NCBI RefSeq assembly: GCF_900103635.1
Contig: NZ_FMXK01000006.1
Location: 62,001 to 126,000 of the forward strand
Reading direction: 5' to 3'
DNA length: 64,000 bases
Source of the DNA: Butyrivibrio sp. INlla18
GTDB lineage: Bacteria > Bacillota > Clostridia > Lachnospirales > Lachnospiraceae
Position 1 is the stretch's first letter; each line of letters starts with the position of its first letter. Position numbers and translations under genes: made by a program. This document shows, piece after piece, positions 52,125 through 62,275 of this stretch. The notes under the pieces were generated by a model. It was not told where the DNA came from, did no database searches, and worked only from the letters and a program-made list of their open reading frames with translations.

Positions 52125-53060
52125 ATGAAAAACACAGAATCAAGTTTAAAAAGATTTGGTCAATATGCTTTAAGACATTGGCAGTTGTATCTTATGGTGT
52201 CGCTGCCGGTCATAGTTCTTTTTATATTCGCATACGCACCAATGTACGGAGTAATACTTGCCTTTAAGAATTATCAGGTAAGCAAAGGAATATGGGGAAG
52301 CCCTTGGGCAGAAAACTGTGGAATGAACAATTTCATCAGATTCTTTAATAACTATAACTTTAAAGAATGCCTGGGAAATACACTTATTCTTTCATTTTAT
52401 TCTATGCTCGTATCAATCCCAACTGCGATCTTACTGGCACTTTCACTTAACTATGCCAAAAATCTGAGGTTTAGAAAAACGGTGCAGATGGTTAGTTACT
52501 GCCCATACTTCATTTCTACAGTAGTCTTTGTTGGTATCATAAACCTTTTGATGGATACCAGAATAGGCGTAATCGGAAAATTTGTATATGAGAAATTTGG
52601 CGTAAGTGTACTTGGATCAGCAGGGTTGTTCCCATCCTTATATGTTTGGTCCGGAGTATGGCAGGGAGTTGGATTTTGTTCGATTATCTATATCGCAGCA
52701 CTTGCGGGTGTTGATATGGAGCAGCACGAAGCGGCCATAATCGATGGAGCAACTCTTTTGCAGAGAATAAAATATGTGGATATTCCAGCGATACTTCCAA
52801 CTGTGGTCATAATGCTGATCCTTAACATGGGAAGTGTCTTAAATATTGGATATGAGAAAGTCCTTGCTATGCAGAATCAGAACAATGTAAGTGCATCAGA
52901 AGTAATAACAACATATGCATACAAGGTCTCATTAGTTTCAACATTTCCGGATTATTCCTATTCGACAGCGATAGGACTTTTTCAATCACTTATAGGACTT
53001 GTTCTTATTCTTGTTACCAATAAGATAGCAGATAAGTTGACGGGTAATGGATTTTTATAA
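52125..53060 (+). CDS. ABC transporter permease, LplB-type (oligosaccharide)
   Basis: 311 residues, six membrane segments. N-terminal WQLYLMVSLPVIVLFIFAYAPMYGVILAFKNYQ is the hallmark of the LplB subfamily. The coupling-helix motif is EAAIIDGATLLQRIKYVDIPAI near 205-227, which docks to an ATPase. It forms a heterodimer with the next gene product. No ATPase gene is present, so a shared MsmX-like ATPase elsewhere is expected. AAGGAAAAAAG precedes the ATG. It is the first gene of the permease-permease-lipoprotein set. Confidence 0.92.
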   Translation: MKNTESSLKRFGQYALRHWQLYLMVSLPVIVLFIFAYAPMYGVILAFKNYQVSKGIWGSPWAENCGMNNFIRFFNNYNFKECLGNTLILSFYSMLVSIPTAILLALSLNYAKNLRFRKTVQMVSYCPYFISTVVFVGIINLLMDTRIGVIGKFVYEKFGVSVLGSAGLFPSLYVWSGVWQGVGFCSIIYIAALAGVDMEQHEAAIIDGATLLQRIKYVDIPAILPTVVIMLILNMGSVLNIGYEKVLAMQNQNNVSASEVITTYAYKVSLVSTFPDYSYSTAIGLFQSLIGLVLILVTNKIADKLTGNGFL

Positions 53061-53090
53061 TCTTAAGTTTTGGGGAAGGTGAAATAAACA

Positions 53091-53978
53091 ATGAATAAGA
53101 AAATATCTCAGGACAAGGTCGTATATTTCATAAATTATATTTTACTGGCGTTATTACTTGTAATAGAACTATATCCGCTTATCTACATTGTGAGCTGTTC
53201 TTTTAGTTCAGGTGATGCTCTTATGGCAGGAAGAGTCAGATTTCTTCCTGTTGCACCAACACTTGATAGCTATAAGGCAGTGTTTGAGTATAGTTCGATC
53301 TGGGTAGGTTACAGCAATTCTTTACTCTATACGTTAGTAGGAACTTTTATCAGTATTACACTTACGCTTTTTGCAGCTTATCCATTATCAAGGGATGATT
53401 TCAAAGGAAAAAAGATACTTATGGGCATATTCCTTTTTACAATGATGTTTTCAGGTGGACTTATTCCATCATATCTTTTGGTAAAAAATCTGGGACTTAT
53501 AGATACAATGTGGGCAATCATACTTCCCGGATCAGTTAGTGCGTATAACGTCATAGTTGCGAGAACATATTTTAAACAGACAATACCCAAGGAACTTCTG
53601 GAAGCGGCGCAAATGGATGGCTGCGAAGACTTTAAGTTCTTCAAAAGCATTGTAATTCCTCTATCGACTCCTATCATCGCAGTACTCTGTCTGTGGACCG
53701 CAGTAGGTATCTGGAATTCATATTTTAATCCAATGATCTACATAAATGATGAGGCAAAGTTCCCTCTTCAACTTGTACTTAGAAGGATACTTCTTTTGTC
53801 TCAGGTTAATCTAAGTAAAGGAAACGTGGATCCAATGGTGATCCAAAAGAATATGTACTTAAGCGAAATGCTCAAGTACGGAACAATCATAATCAGTACC
53901 TTACCTCTTATGATCATTTATCCTTTTATCCAAAAATACTTCGTAAAAGGTGTTATGGTCGGATCGGTAAAGGGTTGA
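53091..53978 (+). CDS. ABC transporter permease, YtcP/LplC-type
   Basis: 295 residues, six membrane segments. YIVSCSFSSGDALMAGRVRFLPVAPTLDSY is typical of the LplC/YtcP branch, and the coupling motif is EAAQMDGCEDFKFFKSIVIPLS near 165-187. It is the second half of the membrane channel with the gene 30 bases upstream. GGGGAAGGTG precedes the ATG. The two permeases plus the binding lipoprotein match importers for complex oligosaccharides in Firmicutes. Confidence 0.92.
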   Translation: MNKKISQDKVVYFINYILLALLLVIELYPLIYIVSCSFSSGDALMAGRVRFLPVAPTLDSYKAVFEYSSIWVGYSNSLLYTLVGTFISITLTLFAAYPLSRDDFKGKKILMGIFLFTMMFSGGLIPSYLLVKNLGLIDTMWAIILPGSVSAYNVIVARTYFKQTIPKELLEAAQMDGCEDFKFFKSIVIPLSTPIIAVLCLWTAVGIWNSYFNPMIYINDEAKFPLQLVLRRILLLSQVNLSKGNVDPMVIQKNMYLSEMLKYGTIIISTLPLMIIYPFIQKYFVKGVMVGSVKG

Positions 53979-54019
53979 TATAAGTTCTTTTTACATTAGA
54001 ATAAAAAAGGAGGACAAAA

Positions 54020-55780
54020 ATGAAAAAGAAACTTATGGGAAAAAGGCTTATGGCAGCTGGTCTGTCTGTAGGTCTTGTTGCAGGAATGCTATGTGGTTGC
54101 GGGGCAAAATCAACTGGTGGAAATGAGCAGGCAAAATGTGAGGAAGTATCTGAGGCACTTAAGTTTGATTCTGTAAGTGATGTGAAATTCCCACTTGCTG
54201 AAAAGGTGGAGCTTACATGCTTTGTCTATGCTACTACAACAGGTGGAGGCACCTATCAGGACAACTATGTCACAGACTGGATCGAGGAAAAAACAAACGT
54301 ACATTTAAACTTTGTTTATGATGTAGATGGAGATGATGCCAAGACAAAACTTAATCTTATCATGACAGATCCGGACACTATTCCTGATCTGTTCCTTGCT
54401 ACTAACTGGACCAAGTCTGAGCTTCAGTCATATGGCCAGCAGGGACTTCTTATTCCACTTGATGATTATTTAAAAGACTGCCCTAACTGGAACAGACTTA
54501 ATGAGGAGAGTCCACTTAGAAAGGGTGACCTTGTGATGTCAGATGGCAAGATTTACACCTACGGTGATGATAATGAGTGTTTCCATACTCACTTCCAGAA
54601 CAGAATGTATATTTACAAGCCATGGGTTGAAAAACTTAATGATGGAAAGATACCTCAGACTACTGACGAGATGTATGAGTTCTTAAAGAAAGTTAAGACA
54701 GAAGATCCAAATGGAAATGGAAAAGCAGATGAGATCCCTATGACTGGTATGATCGGTGGCTGGGCTACAGATCCTACTGTATGGATGGTGAACTCTTTTG
54801 TTGAGTGTAACAATCCTCTTAGTAATACTAACCCAACAGTAGCAGCTGGTCTTGTAGTAAATGATGGCAAGATCGAATACTCAGTTATGAAAGATGAGTA
54901 CAAAGAAGCTTTCAGATTCATGAGTAAGCTTTATAAAGAAGGTCTTTTGGATAATCAGACATTTACACAGGACAATAACCAGTTCCAGGCTACATTAAGT
55001 AATGAGGATCATCTTGTAGCTATGTATTCTGCAGGCGGACCACAAAACGATGAATTCTGGAAAAACCAGGATGGTGAGTGGCAGGACTGGGAAGTTATGG
55101 AACCTGTTGAAGGCCCTGGTGGAGTAAGATTTGCAGCAAGAAATGCTGATAACTATTTTGGTTCTTGCGTTGGAAGCGTATCAGTTAACTGCAAATATCC
55201 AGAGATTGCAGTAGCACTTATGGACTTTATGGCTTCAGAAGAGGCATCTCTTGTTCAGGCAAATGGACCTGAGGGTATTGGCTGGGATTACACAACTGAA
55301 GGTTCATCTCTTTCAGGTGGAACACCAACTTACAAGACATACGATATTCCAGATGACTTTGACTGGGTAGGTGCCGGCTTTAAGGATTACACAGGCAAGA
55401 AGGTTACATATGTTTCAGATGCTATGATCAGATGCAGTACATCCAAGTTCAGAGGTGATATGCAGGTAGAAGATCCAAGTCACGACGGTGAATATTTCCT
55501 TCAGGCTGCAGCAGAAAAATACAGCAAGTTTGATCCAGGTGAAGATACTCTGGTACCAAATCTTGTATTCGAAGGTCAGGATGCACAGACTATTTCAGAG
55601 CTTACACTTACAATTGGAGACTATGTAAATCAGGCAACGGTACAGTTTATTACAGGAGACATGGACGTTGATAAGGATTGGGAAACATATATCAGTAAGC
55701 TCGAGAGTATGGGCGTAGATAATTACGTTTCTTTATACCAGAAATACTATGATAAGTACATGGAAAATATCGAAAAATAA
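54020..55780 (+). CDS. Extracellular oligosaccharide-binding lipoprotein (ABC importer)
   Basis: 586 residues. A signal peptide (MKKKLMGKRLMAAGLSVGLV) ends in a lipobox, LCGC, with C27 the probable lipidated residue. The mature protein is a large type-1 binding protein of the LplA/YtcQ-like group (~550 residues): YVTDWIEEKTNVHLNF, PDLFLATNW, GLLIPLDDYLKDCPNW, a DPNGNGKADEIP acidic loop resembling a calcium site, and a C-terminal helical region. It would capture the oligosaccharide outside. AAGGAGG precedes the ATG. It is 42 bases after the permease, and a perfect hairpin follows it. Confidence 0.92.
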   Translation: MKKKLMGKRLMAAGLSVGLVAGMLCGCGAKSTGGNEQAKCEEVSEALKFDSVSDVKFPLAEKVELTCFVYATTTGGGTYQDNYVTDWIEEKTNVHLNFVYDVDGDDAKTKLNLIMTDPDTIPDLFLATNWTKSELQSYGQQGLLIPLDDYLKDCPNWNRLNEESPLRKGDLVMSDGKIYTYGDDNECFHTHFQNRMYIYKPWVEKLNDGKIPQTTDEMYEFLKKVKTEDPNGNGKADEIPMTGMIGGWATDPTVWMVNSFVECNNPLSNTNPTVAAGLVVNDGKIEYSVMKDEYKEAFRFMSKLYKEGLLDNQTFTQDNNQFQATLSNEDHLVAMYSAGGPQNDEFWKNQDGEWQDWEVMEPVEGPGGVRFAARNADNYFGSCVGSVSVNCKYPEIAVALMDFMASEEASLVQANGPEGIGWDYTTEGSSLSGGTPTYKTYDIPDDFDWVGAGFKDYTGKKVTYVSDAMIRCSTSKFRGDMQVEDPSHDGEYFLQAAAEKYSKFDPGEDTLVPNLVFEGQDAQTISELTLTIGDYVNQATVQFITGDMDVDKDWETYISKLESMGVDNYVSLYQKYYDKYMENIEK

Positions 55781-55822
55781 AGCTTTTTCGATATAATTAT
55801 ATTTGGCGGGCACACAAATGCT

Positions 55823-55859
55823 GTTATGGGCCACAGTTTTGAAAGCTGTGGCCCATAAC
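55823..55859. repeat. Perfect hairpin between binding-protein and GH36 genes
   Basis: GTTATGGGCCACAG (55823-55836) pairs with CTGTGGCCCATAAC (55846-55859) with no mismatch and a nine-base loop. GGCGG (55805-55809) and CCGCC (55872-55876) could add an outer helix. No T-run follows, so it is not a classical terminator. It may protect the upstream mRNA for extra binding protein, or partially reduce downstream expression. Confidence 0.7.
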
Positions 55860-55905
55860 CAAAGGCTGCGTCCGCCTATATTTATGTGTGGACAGGAAGG
55901 TTATT

Positions 55906-57750
55906 ATGGAATTTGTAGTAGAAGCTAAGATTATTGGTGATGAGTATGCAGGAGGTTTTTCCTGCGGGTTAAGTATGGTTTCTAGCGAAACGTTTTGGAA
56001 CTTGAAAAAGGTAGATGTATTAGAAAAAGAAAATGAGAAAGAAACGCTCTTTGTAGATGAGAGGGGATATAGAGCAAGGGTATTTGAAAAAAAAGACGGG
56101 GAGGCAATCCGCGTATATACAGAATTTGAAAATAGAAGTGGCAGCGAAGTTACTTTGGAGATGTTATCAAGCTTTGCACTAAAGGGCATAAAGGCTGACA
56201 AATTTCATAGGCTCATGAGCTTTTGGAGTGAAGAGGGAAGACTTAAGACTGAGACTATACAGGATCTCCATTTGGAAAAGTCCTGGAATGGCTGTGCAAG
56301 AAGAATTGAGAAATTTGGAAATACGGGCTCTATGCCTGTCAGAAAGTATTTTCCTTTCCTTGCTATGGAGAATTCTGAGGATGGAACTTTCATAGGCTTT
56401 TTGATGGGACATGCTTCTTCCTGGCAGATAGAGTTTTCATGTAAGGAGACTCAGGATTTTGATGTAATGGGTGGCATAGCAGATAGAGACATGGGACATT
56501 GGATGAAAAAGCTTAGAAGTGGTGAGAGCTTTAGAACCCCTGATGCCATTGTTGCTACAGGAAACTCTTTAGCTGAAGTTTGCGACAAGCTTGTTAAAGC
56601 ACAGCATCCTGATATTTCACCTGTAGATGACAAGATGGGAATCATGTTTAATGAGTACTGTATCAGCTGGGGAAATCCTGATATTAACAGTGTAAAAAGA
56701 CTTGCTGATAAGCTTGAAAACAAGGGAGTACAGTATCTTGTAATTGATTCAGGATGGTACGGACTTCCATGTGACTGGGCTTGCAGCGTAGGAAACTGGG
56801 AGATAAATAAGGAAAGATTTCCAAATGGAATAAAAGAGGCAGCTGATTATGTCAGATCTAAAGGAATGATCCCAGGATTATGGTTTGAATTTGAATTTGC
56901 AGGACCACACAGTAAGTATTTTGAAGAGACGGATCATCTTTTGAAAAAGGACGGTCATCCTCTTACAGTAGCAGGAAGACGATTCCTTGATATGGAAGAT
57001 CCCTGGGTTATAGAGCATCTTACAAAGGATGTTATCGGAACACTAAAAGAGGCTGGCTTTGGATATATTAAGATTGATTACAATGACACTATAGGAATAG
57101 GTTGTGATGGCGGCGATAGTCTTGGAGAAGCGCTTTACAGAAAGGGTTTAGCAACCCAGAAGTTTATACGCAAGATAAAAGAGGAAATACCAGATATCGT
57201 TATCGAAAACTGTTCAAGCGGCGGACACAGGCTTGTTTACTCAATGATGGAAATAGCAAGTCAGGCAAGCTTTTCTGATGCCCATGAGACTTTGGCTATC
57301 CCTGTTATTGCTGCAAATATGCACAGGGTTATTTTGCCAAGACAGAGTCAGATCTGGGCAGTACTAAGAGCAAGTGACAATGCTGATCGCCTTTATTATT
57401 CACTTGTTTCTACATTCCTTGGAAGAATGTGTCTTAGTGGTGATATATATGATCTTTCAGATGAGCAGATGAAGATAGTTGATGAAGCTATAGCATTTTA
57501 TAATGAGGCTTCAGATATTATAAAATGCGGCGTGACTAAAGTAATTGACAGCAGTGTTTACAGTTACAATAAGCCTACTGGACAGCAGCTTGTGTTAAGG
57601 GAATATGAAGGAAAAGTTCTGGCGATCTATCATCGTTTTGAAGATTCCAGGGAGCTTGATAAGAGCTTACTTAAAGAAGGCAGGATAATAGCAGAATTTG
57701 GTAAAGCGGATAAAGATTTTTCTGCATATGCATGCATTTTGCAGAAATAA
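55906..57750 (+). CDS. GH36 alpha-galactosidase-like glycosidase
   Basis: 614 residues, no signal. After an N-terminal beta domain comes the TIM barrel: DSGWYG, WEINKERFPNGIKEAADYVRSKGMIPGLWFEFE, nucleophile D391 in YIKIDYN, ENCSSGGHR and acid/base D458 in FSDAHE. These are the signatures of GH36/GH-D alpha-galactosidases. The start is ATG 55906 behind AGGAAGG; GTG 55888 would contain that site. It may remove terminal alpha-galactose from imported oligosaccharides. Length (~614) is below the ~720 of classical GH36, so the N-terminal domain is reduced. Confidence 0.85.
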   Translation: MEFVVEAKIIGDEYAGGFSCGLSMVSSETFWNLKKVDVLEKENEKETLFVDERGYRARVFEKKDGEAIRVYTEFENRSGSEVTLEMLSSFALKGIKADKFHRLMSFWSEEGRLKTETIQDLHLEKSWNGCARRIEKFGNTGSMPVRKYFPFLAMENSEDGTFIGFLMGHASSWQIEFSCKETQDFDVMGGIADRDMGHWMKKLRSGESFRTPDAIVATGNSLAEVCDKLVKAQHPDISPVDDKMGIMFNEYCISWGNPDINSVKRLADKLENKGVQYLVIDSGWYGLPCDWACSVGNWEINKERFPNGIKEAADYVRSKGMIPGLWFEFEFAGPHSKYFEETDHLLKKDGHPLTVAGRRFLDMEDPWVIEHLTKDVIGTLKEAGFGYIKIDYNDTIGIGCDGGDSLGEALYRKGLATQKFIRKIKEEIPDIVIENCSSGGHRLVYSMMEIASQASFSDAHETLAIPVIAANMHRVILPRQSQIWAVLRASDNADRLYYSLVSTFLGRMCLSGDIYDLSDEQMKIVDEAIAFYNEASDIIKCGVTKVIDSSVYSYNKPTGQQLVLREYEGKVLAIYHRFEDSRELDKSLLKEGRIIAEFGKADKDFSAYACILQK

Positions 57751-57767
57751 AATGGGGTGTAGATAAT

Positions 57768-59987
57768 ATGGACAGTTTGAGCTTGTACTACGACAAACCT
57801 GCTTATAAGTGGGAAGAGGCACTGCCTGTAGGTAATGGCAGATTGGGAGCTATGGTTACATCCGGGCCAAATAGAGATACTCTTTTTCTAAACGAGGACA
57901 GTATCTGGAGTGGGGGTCCTATAGATCGCAACAATCCTGATGCATATAAATATCTTGGAGAGATTAGAAGACTTCTTCATGATGGCAAGATACCAGAGGC
58001 TGAAAAATTGGCTGTCATGGCTTTATCAGGTACTCCCAATTCTGAACGCTCTTACCAGATGGCGGGGGTTCTTACTATTGATATGGAACATTCTGGAGAA
58101 GTTAATTGTTACGAAAGAGAACTGGATCTTCACACAGGATGCGTTACAACTTCTTATAAGGCAGGAGAGTTAGGCTATAAAAGAGAGCTTATAGCTTCAC
58201 GTCCTGATGGAGTCATTGTTTATCATCTGACTGCAGATGAAGGGCCTATTAACTTATGCTGCAGGCTGTCAAGAGATTACAACAACCTTGACGATGAATG
58301 GGCATCCCAGGATGAAATTGGATTTAAAGTTGTAACAGGGATAGGAATCCCTTTTGCTGTCAGAGTGAAAGCCAGATCTGATGGAATGATTAGTACTATT
58401 GGCGATCATCTTTTGATAAGAGATGCAAAAGAAGCAGATCTGATAATTGATATCAGGACAAGGTTCTATCATGAAGATTATTTAGGGGAATCAGAAAGAA
58501 ATATAAAGCGTGTCTGCAAGAAATCTTTTGCTGATATATATAATGATCATCTCCTGGAATATAAAGAAGGATTTGAAAAATTATCATTATGTCTGGGAGA
58601 TGTCTCAGACTCTGACTTGACCATAGGTGCAAGGAAAATGCCTGTTGATAAGAGGCTTTTTGCACTCAAAAATGGAGAGAGCGATCCTGATCTGTTCGCA
58701 CTATACTTTCAGTACGGAAGATATCTCCTTTTTTCATCAAGCAGGGGCAAATGCCTTCCTGCGAACCTGCAGGGTATCTGGAATTCTAGTCTTACTCCGC
58801 CCTGGGGAAGCAAGTTTACGATCAACATAAACCTGGAGATGAATTACTGGATTGCAGAAAGCGGCAATTTATCATCATGCCACGAGCCATATTTTGAACT
58901 TTTAAAAAAAGTATGTGATAACGGCAAAGGAACTGCAAAAAAAATGTATGGCTGCAGGGGATTTGTAGCCCACCATAATACGGATATCTACGCAGATACT
59001 GCTCCTCAGGATCACTATATCCCTGCTTCTTACTGGGTAATGGGAGGAGCCTTCATGGCAACCCATATCTGGGAGCATTATCTTTTTACCGGGGATGTAG
59101 AGTTCTTAAAAGAAAACTTTGATGTTCTTAAAGAGTGTGTAGATTTCTTTGAGGACTTTTTGATCAAAAATGATAAGGGGGACCTTGTTGTATCGCCAAC
59201 GGTATCTCCTGAAAATACATATATCTTAAAAAGCGGTGTCAAAGGGTGCCTGTGTGAGGGCGCAACAATGGATACAGAGATCCTGATGGAACTCTTAAAT
59301 GGATATATCGGAGCGTGTAAGGCTTTATCAGCTGATGAAACTGAAATTTCAAGGGCAAAAAAGATCATAGATGGACTTCCAAAAATACAGATTGGAAGAT
59401 TTGGCCAGATCATGGAATGGATGGAAGATTACGAGGAAGAAGAGCCTGGACATAGACACATTTCGCATTTATATGGTGTGTATCCGGGAAGCTCGATCAG
59501 CTTTGGAAAGACGCCTGATCTAATGAAGGCAGCAAGGAAAACTCTTGAAAGGAGACTTTCATATGGAGGCGGTCACACGGGATGGTCAAGAGCATGGATT
59601 ATTGGACTTTGGGCACATTTTCTTGATGGCGAGAAGGTGTATGAGAACCTTAAAGCTCTTTTAACAGGAAGCACATTTGATAATCTTATGGATAACCATC
59701 CTTATCATCCTTCACCTATATTCCAGATTGACGGCAATCTTGGCGCGGCAGCAGCTATGCTTGAGATGCTGGTACAGGGAAGGGATGATGAATTTGTTCT
59801 TTTGCCTGCTCTTCCTAGTATGTTTTCAAAAGGAAGTGTTAAAGGAGTGCGCCTAAGGGGCGGTCTTGAGCTTTCTATGGAATGGAAGGATATGAAGGTA
59901 ACTGATTGGGAGCTAAAAAGAACTTACGGTAAAAAGACCTTAGTTACAGTAAATGTAAATGGTAAGGTTTTGAAAATGACGGTATAA
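57768..59987 (+). CDS. GH95 alpha-L-fucosidase (or alpha-galactosidase)
   Basis: 739 residues, no signal. The GH95 pattern is clear: Y-x-x-P-A-x-x-W-x-E-A-L-P-V-G-N-G-R-L-G-A-M at the start, NEDSIWSGGP, LPANLQGIWN, INLEMNYWIAESGN, HHNTDIYADTAPQ with the catalytic-site N and D, VSPENTY, and QIDGNLGAAAAM in the barrel. GH95 enzymes invert alpha-1,2-fucosidic bonds; a few act on alpha-galactose. The start is ATG 57768; the ATG at 57732 overlaps the previous gene. A fucosidase here supports fucosylated plant oligosaccharides, for example from xyloglucan or pectin. Confidence 0.92.
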   Translation: MDSLSLYYDKPAYKWEEALPVGNGRLGAMVTSGPNRDTLFLNEDSIWSGGPIDRNNPDAYKYLGEIRRLLHDGKIPEAEKLAVMALSGTPNSERSYQMAGVLTIDMEHSGEVNCYERELDLHTGCVTTSYKAGELGYKRELIASRPDGVIVYHLTADEGPINLCCRLSRDYNNLDDEWASQDEIGFKVVTGIGIPFAVRVKARSDGMISTIGDHLLIRDAKEADLIIDIRTRFYHEDYLGESERNIKRVCKKSFADIYNDHLLEYKEGFEKLSLCLGDVSDSDLTIGARKMPVDKRLFALKNGESDPDLFALYFQYGRYLLFSSSRGKCLPANLQGIWNSSLTPPWGSKFTININLEMNYWIAESGNLSSCHEPYFELLKKVCDNGKGTAKKMYGCRGFVAHHNTDIYADTAPQDHYIPASYWVMGGAFMATHIWEHYLFTGDVEFLKENFDVLKECVDFFEDFLIKNDKGDLVVSPTVSPENTYILKSGVKGCLCEGATMDTEILMELLNGYIGACKALSADETEISRAKKIIDGLPKIQIGRFGQIMEWMEDYEEEEPGHRHISHLYGVYPGSSISFGKTPDLMKAARKTLERRLSYGGGHTGWSRAWIIGLWAHFLDGEKVYENLKALLTGSTFDNLMDNHPYHPSPIFQIDGNLGAAAAMLEMLVQGRDDEFVLLPALPSMFSKGSVKGVRLRGGLELSMEWKDMKVTDWELKRTYGKKTLVTVNVNGKVLKMTV

Positions 59988-60004
59988 ATGGGGGAGAAAA
60001 GGTT

Positions 60005-62275
60005 ATGATGGAGGTAGTTGCAGCAAAAAGCTACGAGATTACAAGGTGTGAAGATAAAAATGGAATCTTACTTTTTTATTCTGAAGCCGGTGTGCTTAGG
60101 ATCATTCCGCAAAATGGGGGCATTGTAAGAGTATCTTTTTCAGAAGAGGCAGAGTTTTCTCCTGAGCAGGGAAGAGATTATGATGGCTTTATAAACGGCA
60201 TAAAATACAAATTGATGGAGTCATCTACTTCTTTTTTCATCAAGTCATCTGAAGGACAGATCATTATTTCAAAGAAAACCGGGGCTGTATCTTTTGAAAA
60301 TGCTAATGGAAAACTTTTACTAAAAGAAAGAACATATGAGCCAAGATTTCTTGAAAAGATAACACTGTATCAGACAGTGGGTAATCTTAAAGTTGAAGAG
60401 ATTGAAACGGCAGATGGGCTGAAAAAGAAGGTAAAGGAAGCAGAAAAAAAAGAATGCGGCTATGCCTATAAGACAAGAAATTATTTTTGCTTTGATGAAG
60501 ATGAGATTTTGCTAGGCCTTGGACAGGGAGAGCACGGTGAGTGGAATCTTAGAAATACCACTTACTATGGACATCAGGGAAATCGTAAGATCAGCATTCC
60601 ATTTATGATATCTTCCAAAAATTACGGGATCCTTTTGAGCACAGAGTCTTTATTCATGTTTGAGGAAAAAGACAATGAAGCTTATCTTCAAACGGAAGCA
60701 GATTTCTATCTTGACTACTTTTTCCTGTTTGGAGACAACCTTTTTGATGTTGTGAAAAGCTTTAGAAGAATCACTGGTAAAGCTGCTATGCTTCCAAACT
60801 GGGCATATGGCTATATTCAGAGTAAGGAGCGTTACCAGAGTCAAAAAGAAATCCTTGATACGGCTAAGGAGTTTCGAAAAAGAAAAATCGGCGTAGATTG
60901 TCTGGTACTTGACTGGCTTAGCTGGCCTGATGGGCAGTGGGGACAAAAGATTTTTGATAAAAAGCGTTTTCCTGATCCAAAGAAGATGACAGCAAAGCTG
61001 CATGAAATGGGAATTCATTTCATGATGTCGATCTGGCCTAATATGAGTCAGGGCACAGCTGATAATACTGAATTTATGGATGCAGGTCTTTTATTTCCGG
61101 GGACTGATGTATATAATGCATTTGAAAAAGCGGGAAGAGATATCTATTGGAAACAGATCGAGAAATCTCTTTATCCTGCAGGTGTTGATGGCTGGTGGTG
61201 TGACAGCAGTGAGCCTATCACACCTGAATGGGGGCATATTATCGAACCATCTGCTGGTGAAAAATACTGTGAGTATAAAAAAGATGCTGATAATATCATG
61301 CCATTTGAGAGGGCTAATTCATATGGGAAGTATCATGCATTGGGGATATGGGAAAATCAAAGAAAACAGAATCATGACAAAAGAGTAGTAAACCTCACAA
61401 GAAGCGGCTGGGCAGGTAGTCAAAAGTATGGTACTATTCTGTGGTCAGGGGATATTTCTGCCAGCTGGCAGTGCCTTAGAAACCAGGTAAGAGCTGGGCT
61501 TCAGATTGCTGCAAGCGGTATGCCTTATTGGACAATGGATACAGGAGCTTTTTTTGTCAAAAAGGGCAGAAACTGGTTTTGGAATGGACAATATCCTGAT
61601 GGGATCACTGAAGAATACAAAAAGCTCTATGTCAGGTGGCTTGAGTTTGCAGCGTTTTTACCTGTATTCAGGGCACATGGCACTGATATAGAAAGAGAAC
61701 CATGGGCTTTTGGTGATGAAGGAAACAGATATTATGAAGCCATCTGTAAGACTATAGAGCTCAGATACCAATTGATGCCTTATATCTACTCTGTGGGTGC
61801 TTTGGTCTGTCTGGAAGATGGTGCATTTATCCGTCCTTTGCTTTTTGATTTTGGAAATGATAAAAAAGCAAGATATATTTCTGATCAGTACATGTTTGGA
61901 CCAAGTATTATGGTGTGTCCTGTTGTTGATGATCAGAATGAGAGAAATATTTACCTTCCTGAAGGAACAAAATGGTACGACTTTTACACGAAGGAGTGCT
62001 ATAGGGGAGGACAGGATATTTCATATAAGTGCCCTCTTGATAAGATTCCACTTTTTGTTAAGGAAGGATCTATAATCCCTATGAAAAAGCCGGAGCTGTG
62101 TACCAGGGATATGAATGATAATGCTGTGGAAGTTTCAGTTTACCCCGGATGTGATGGGAGTTTTAGATTATATGAGGATTCCGGAGATGGATACGGCTAT
62201 GAAAAGGGAAATTATCATATAAAGAGCTATTATTGGAATGAAGAAAAACAGGAGTTAACAGAGGATTATTCATGA
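60005..62275 (+). CDS. GH31 alpha-xylosidase/alpha-glucosidase-like enzyme
   Basis: 756 residues, no signal. N-terminal beta domain (~1-250), then the barrel with LVLDWLSWPDGQWG, RFPDPKKMTAKLHEMGIHFMMSIWP, nucleophile D400 in GWWCDSSEP and acid/base D483 in WSGDISASW, then C-terminal beta domains with MFGPSIMVCPVV and LPEGTKWYDFYT. The VLDWxxW...WG region resembles GH31 alpha-xylosidases acting on xyloglucan oligosaccharides, though alpha-glucosidase cannot be ruled out. The gene starts 17 bases after GH95 and overlaps apbE by four bases (ATGA), so they are one operon. Confidence 0.9.
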   Translation: MMEVVAAKSYEITRCEDKNGILLFYSEAGVLRIIPQNGGIVRVSFSEEAEFSPEQGRDYDGFINGIKYKLMESSTSFFIKSSEGQIIISKKTGAVSFENANGKLLLKERTYEPRFLEKITLYQTVGNLKVEEIETADGLKKKVKEAEKKECGYAYKTRNYFCFDEDEILLGLGQGEHGEWNLRNTTYYGHQGNRKISIPFMISSKNYGILLSTESLFMFEEKDNEAYLQTEADFYLDYFFLFGDNLFDVVKSFRRITGKAAMLPNWAYGYIQSKERYQSQKEILDTAKEFRKRKIGVDCLVLDWLSWPDGQWGQKIFDKKRFPDPKKMTAKLHEMGIHFMMSIWPNMSQGTADNTEFMDAGLLFPGTDVYNAFEKAGRDIYWKQIEKSLYPAGVDGWWCDSSEPITPEWGHIIEPSAGEKYCEYKKDADNIMPFERANSYGKYHALGIWENQRKQNHDKRVVNLTRSGWAGSQKYGTILWSGDISASWQCLRNQVRAGLQIAASGMPYWTMDTGAFFVKKGRNWFWNGQYPDGITEEYKKLYVRWLEFAAFLPVFRAHGTDIEREPWAFGDEGNRYYEAICKTIELRYQLMPYIYSVGALVCLEDGAFIRPLLFDFGNDKKARYISDQYMFGPSIMVCPVVDDQNERNIYLPEGTKWYDFYTKECYRGGQDISYKCPLDKIPLFVKEGSIIPMKKPELCTRDMNDNAVEVSVYPGCDGSFRLYEDSGDGYGYEKGNYHIKSYYWNEEKQELTEDYS

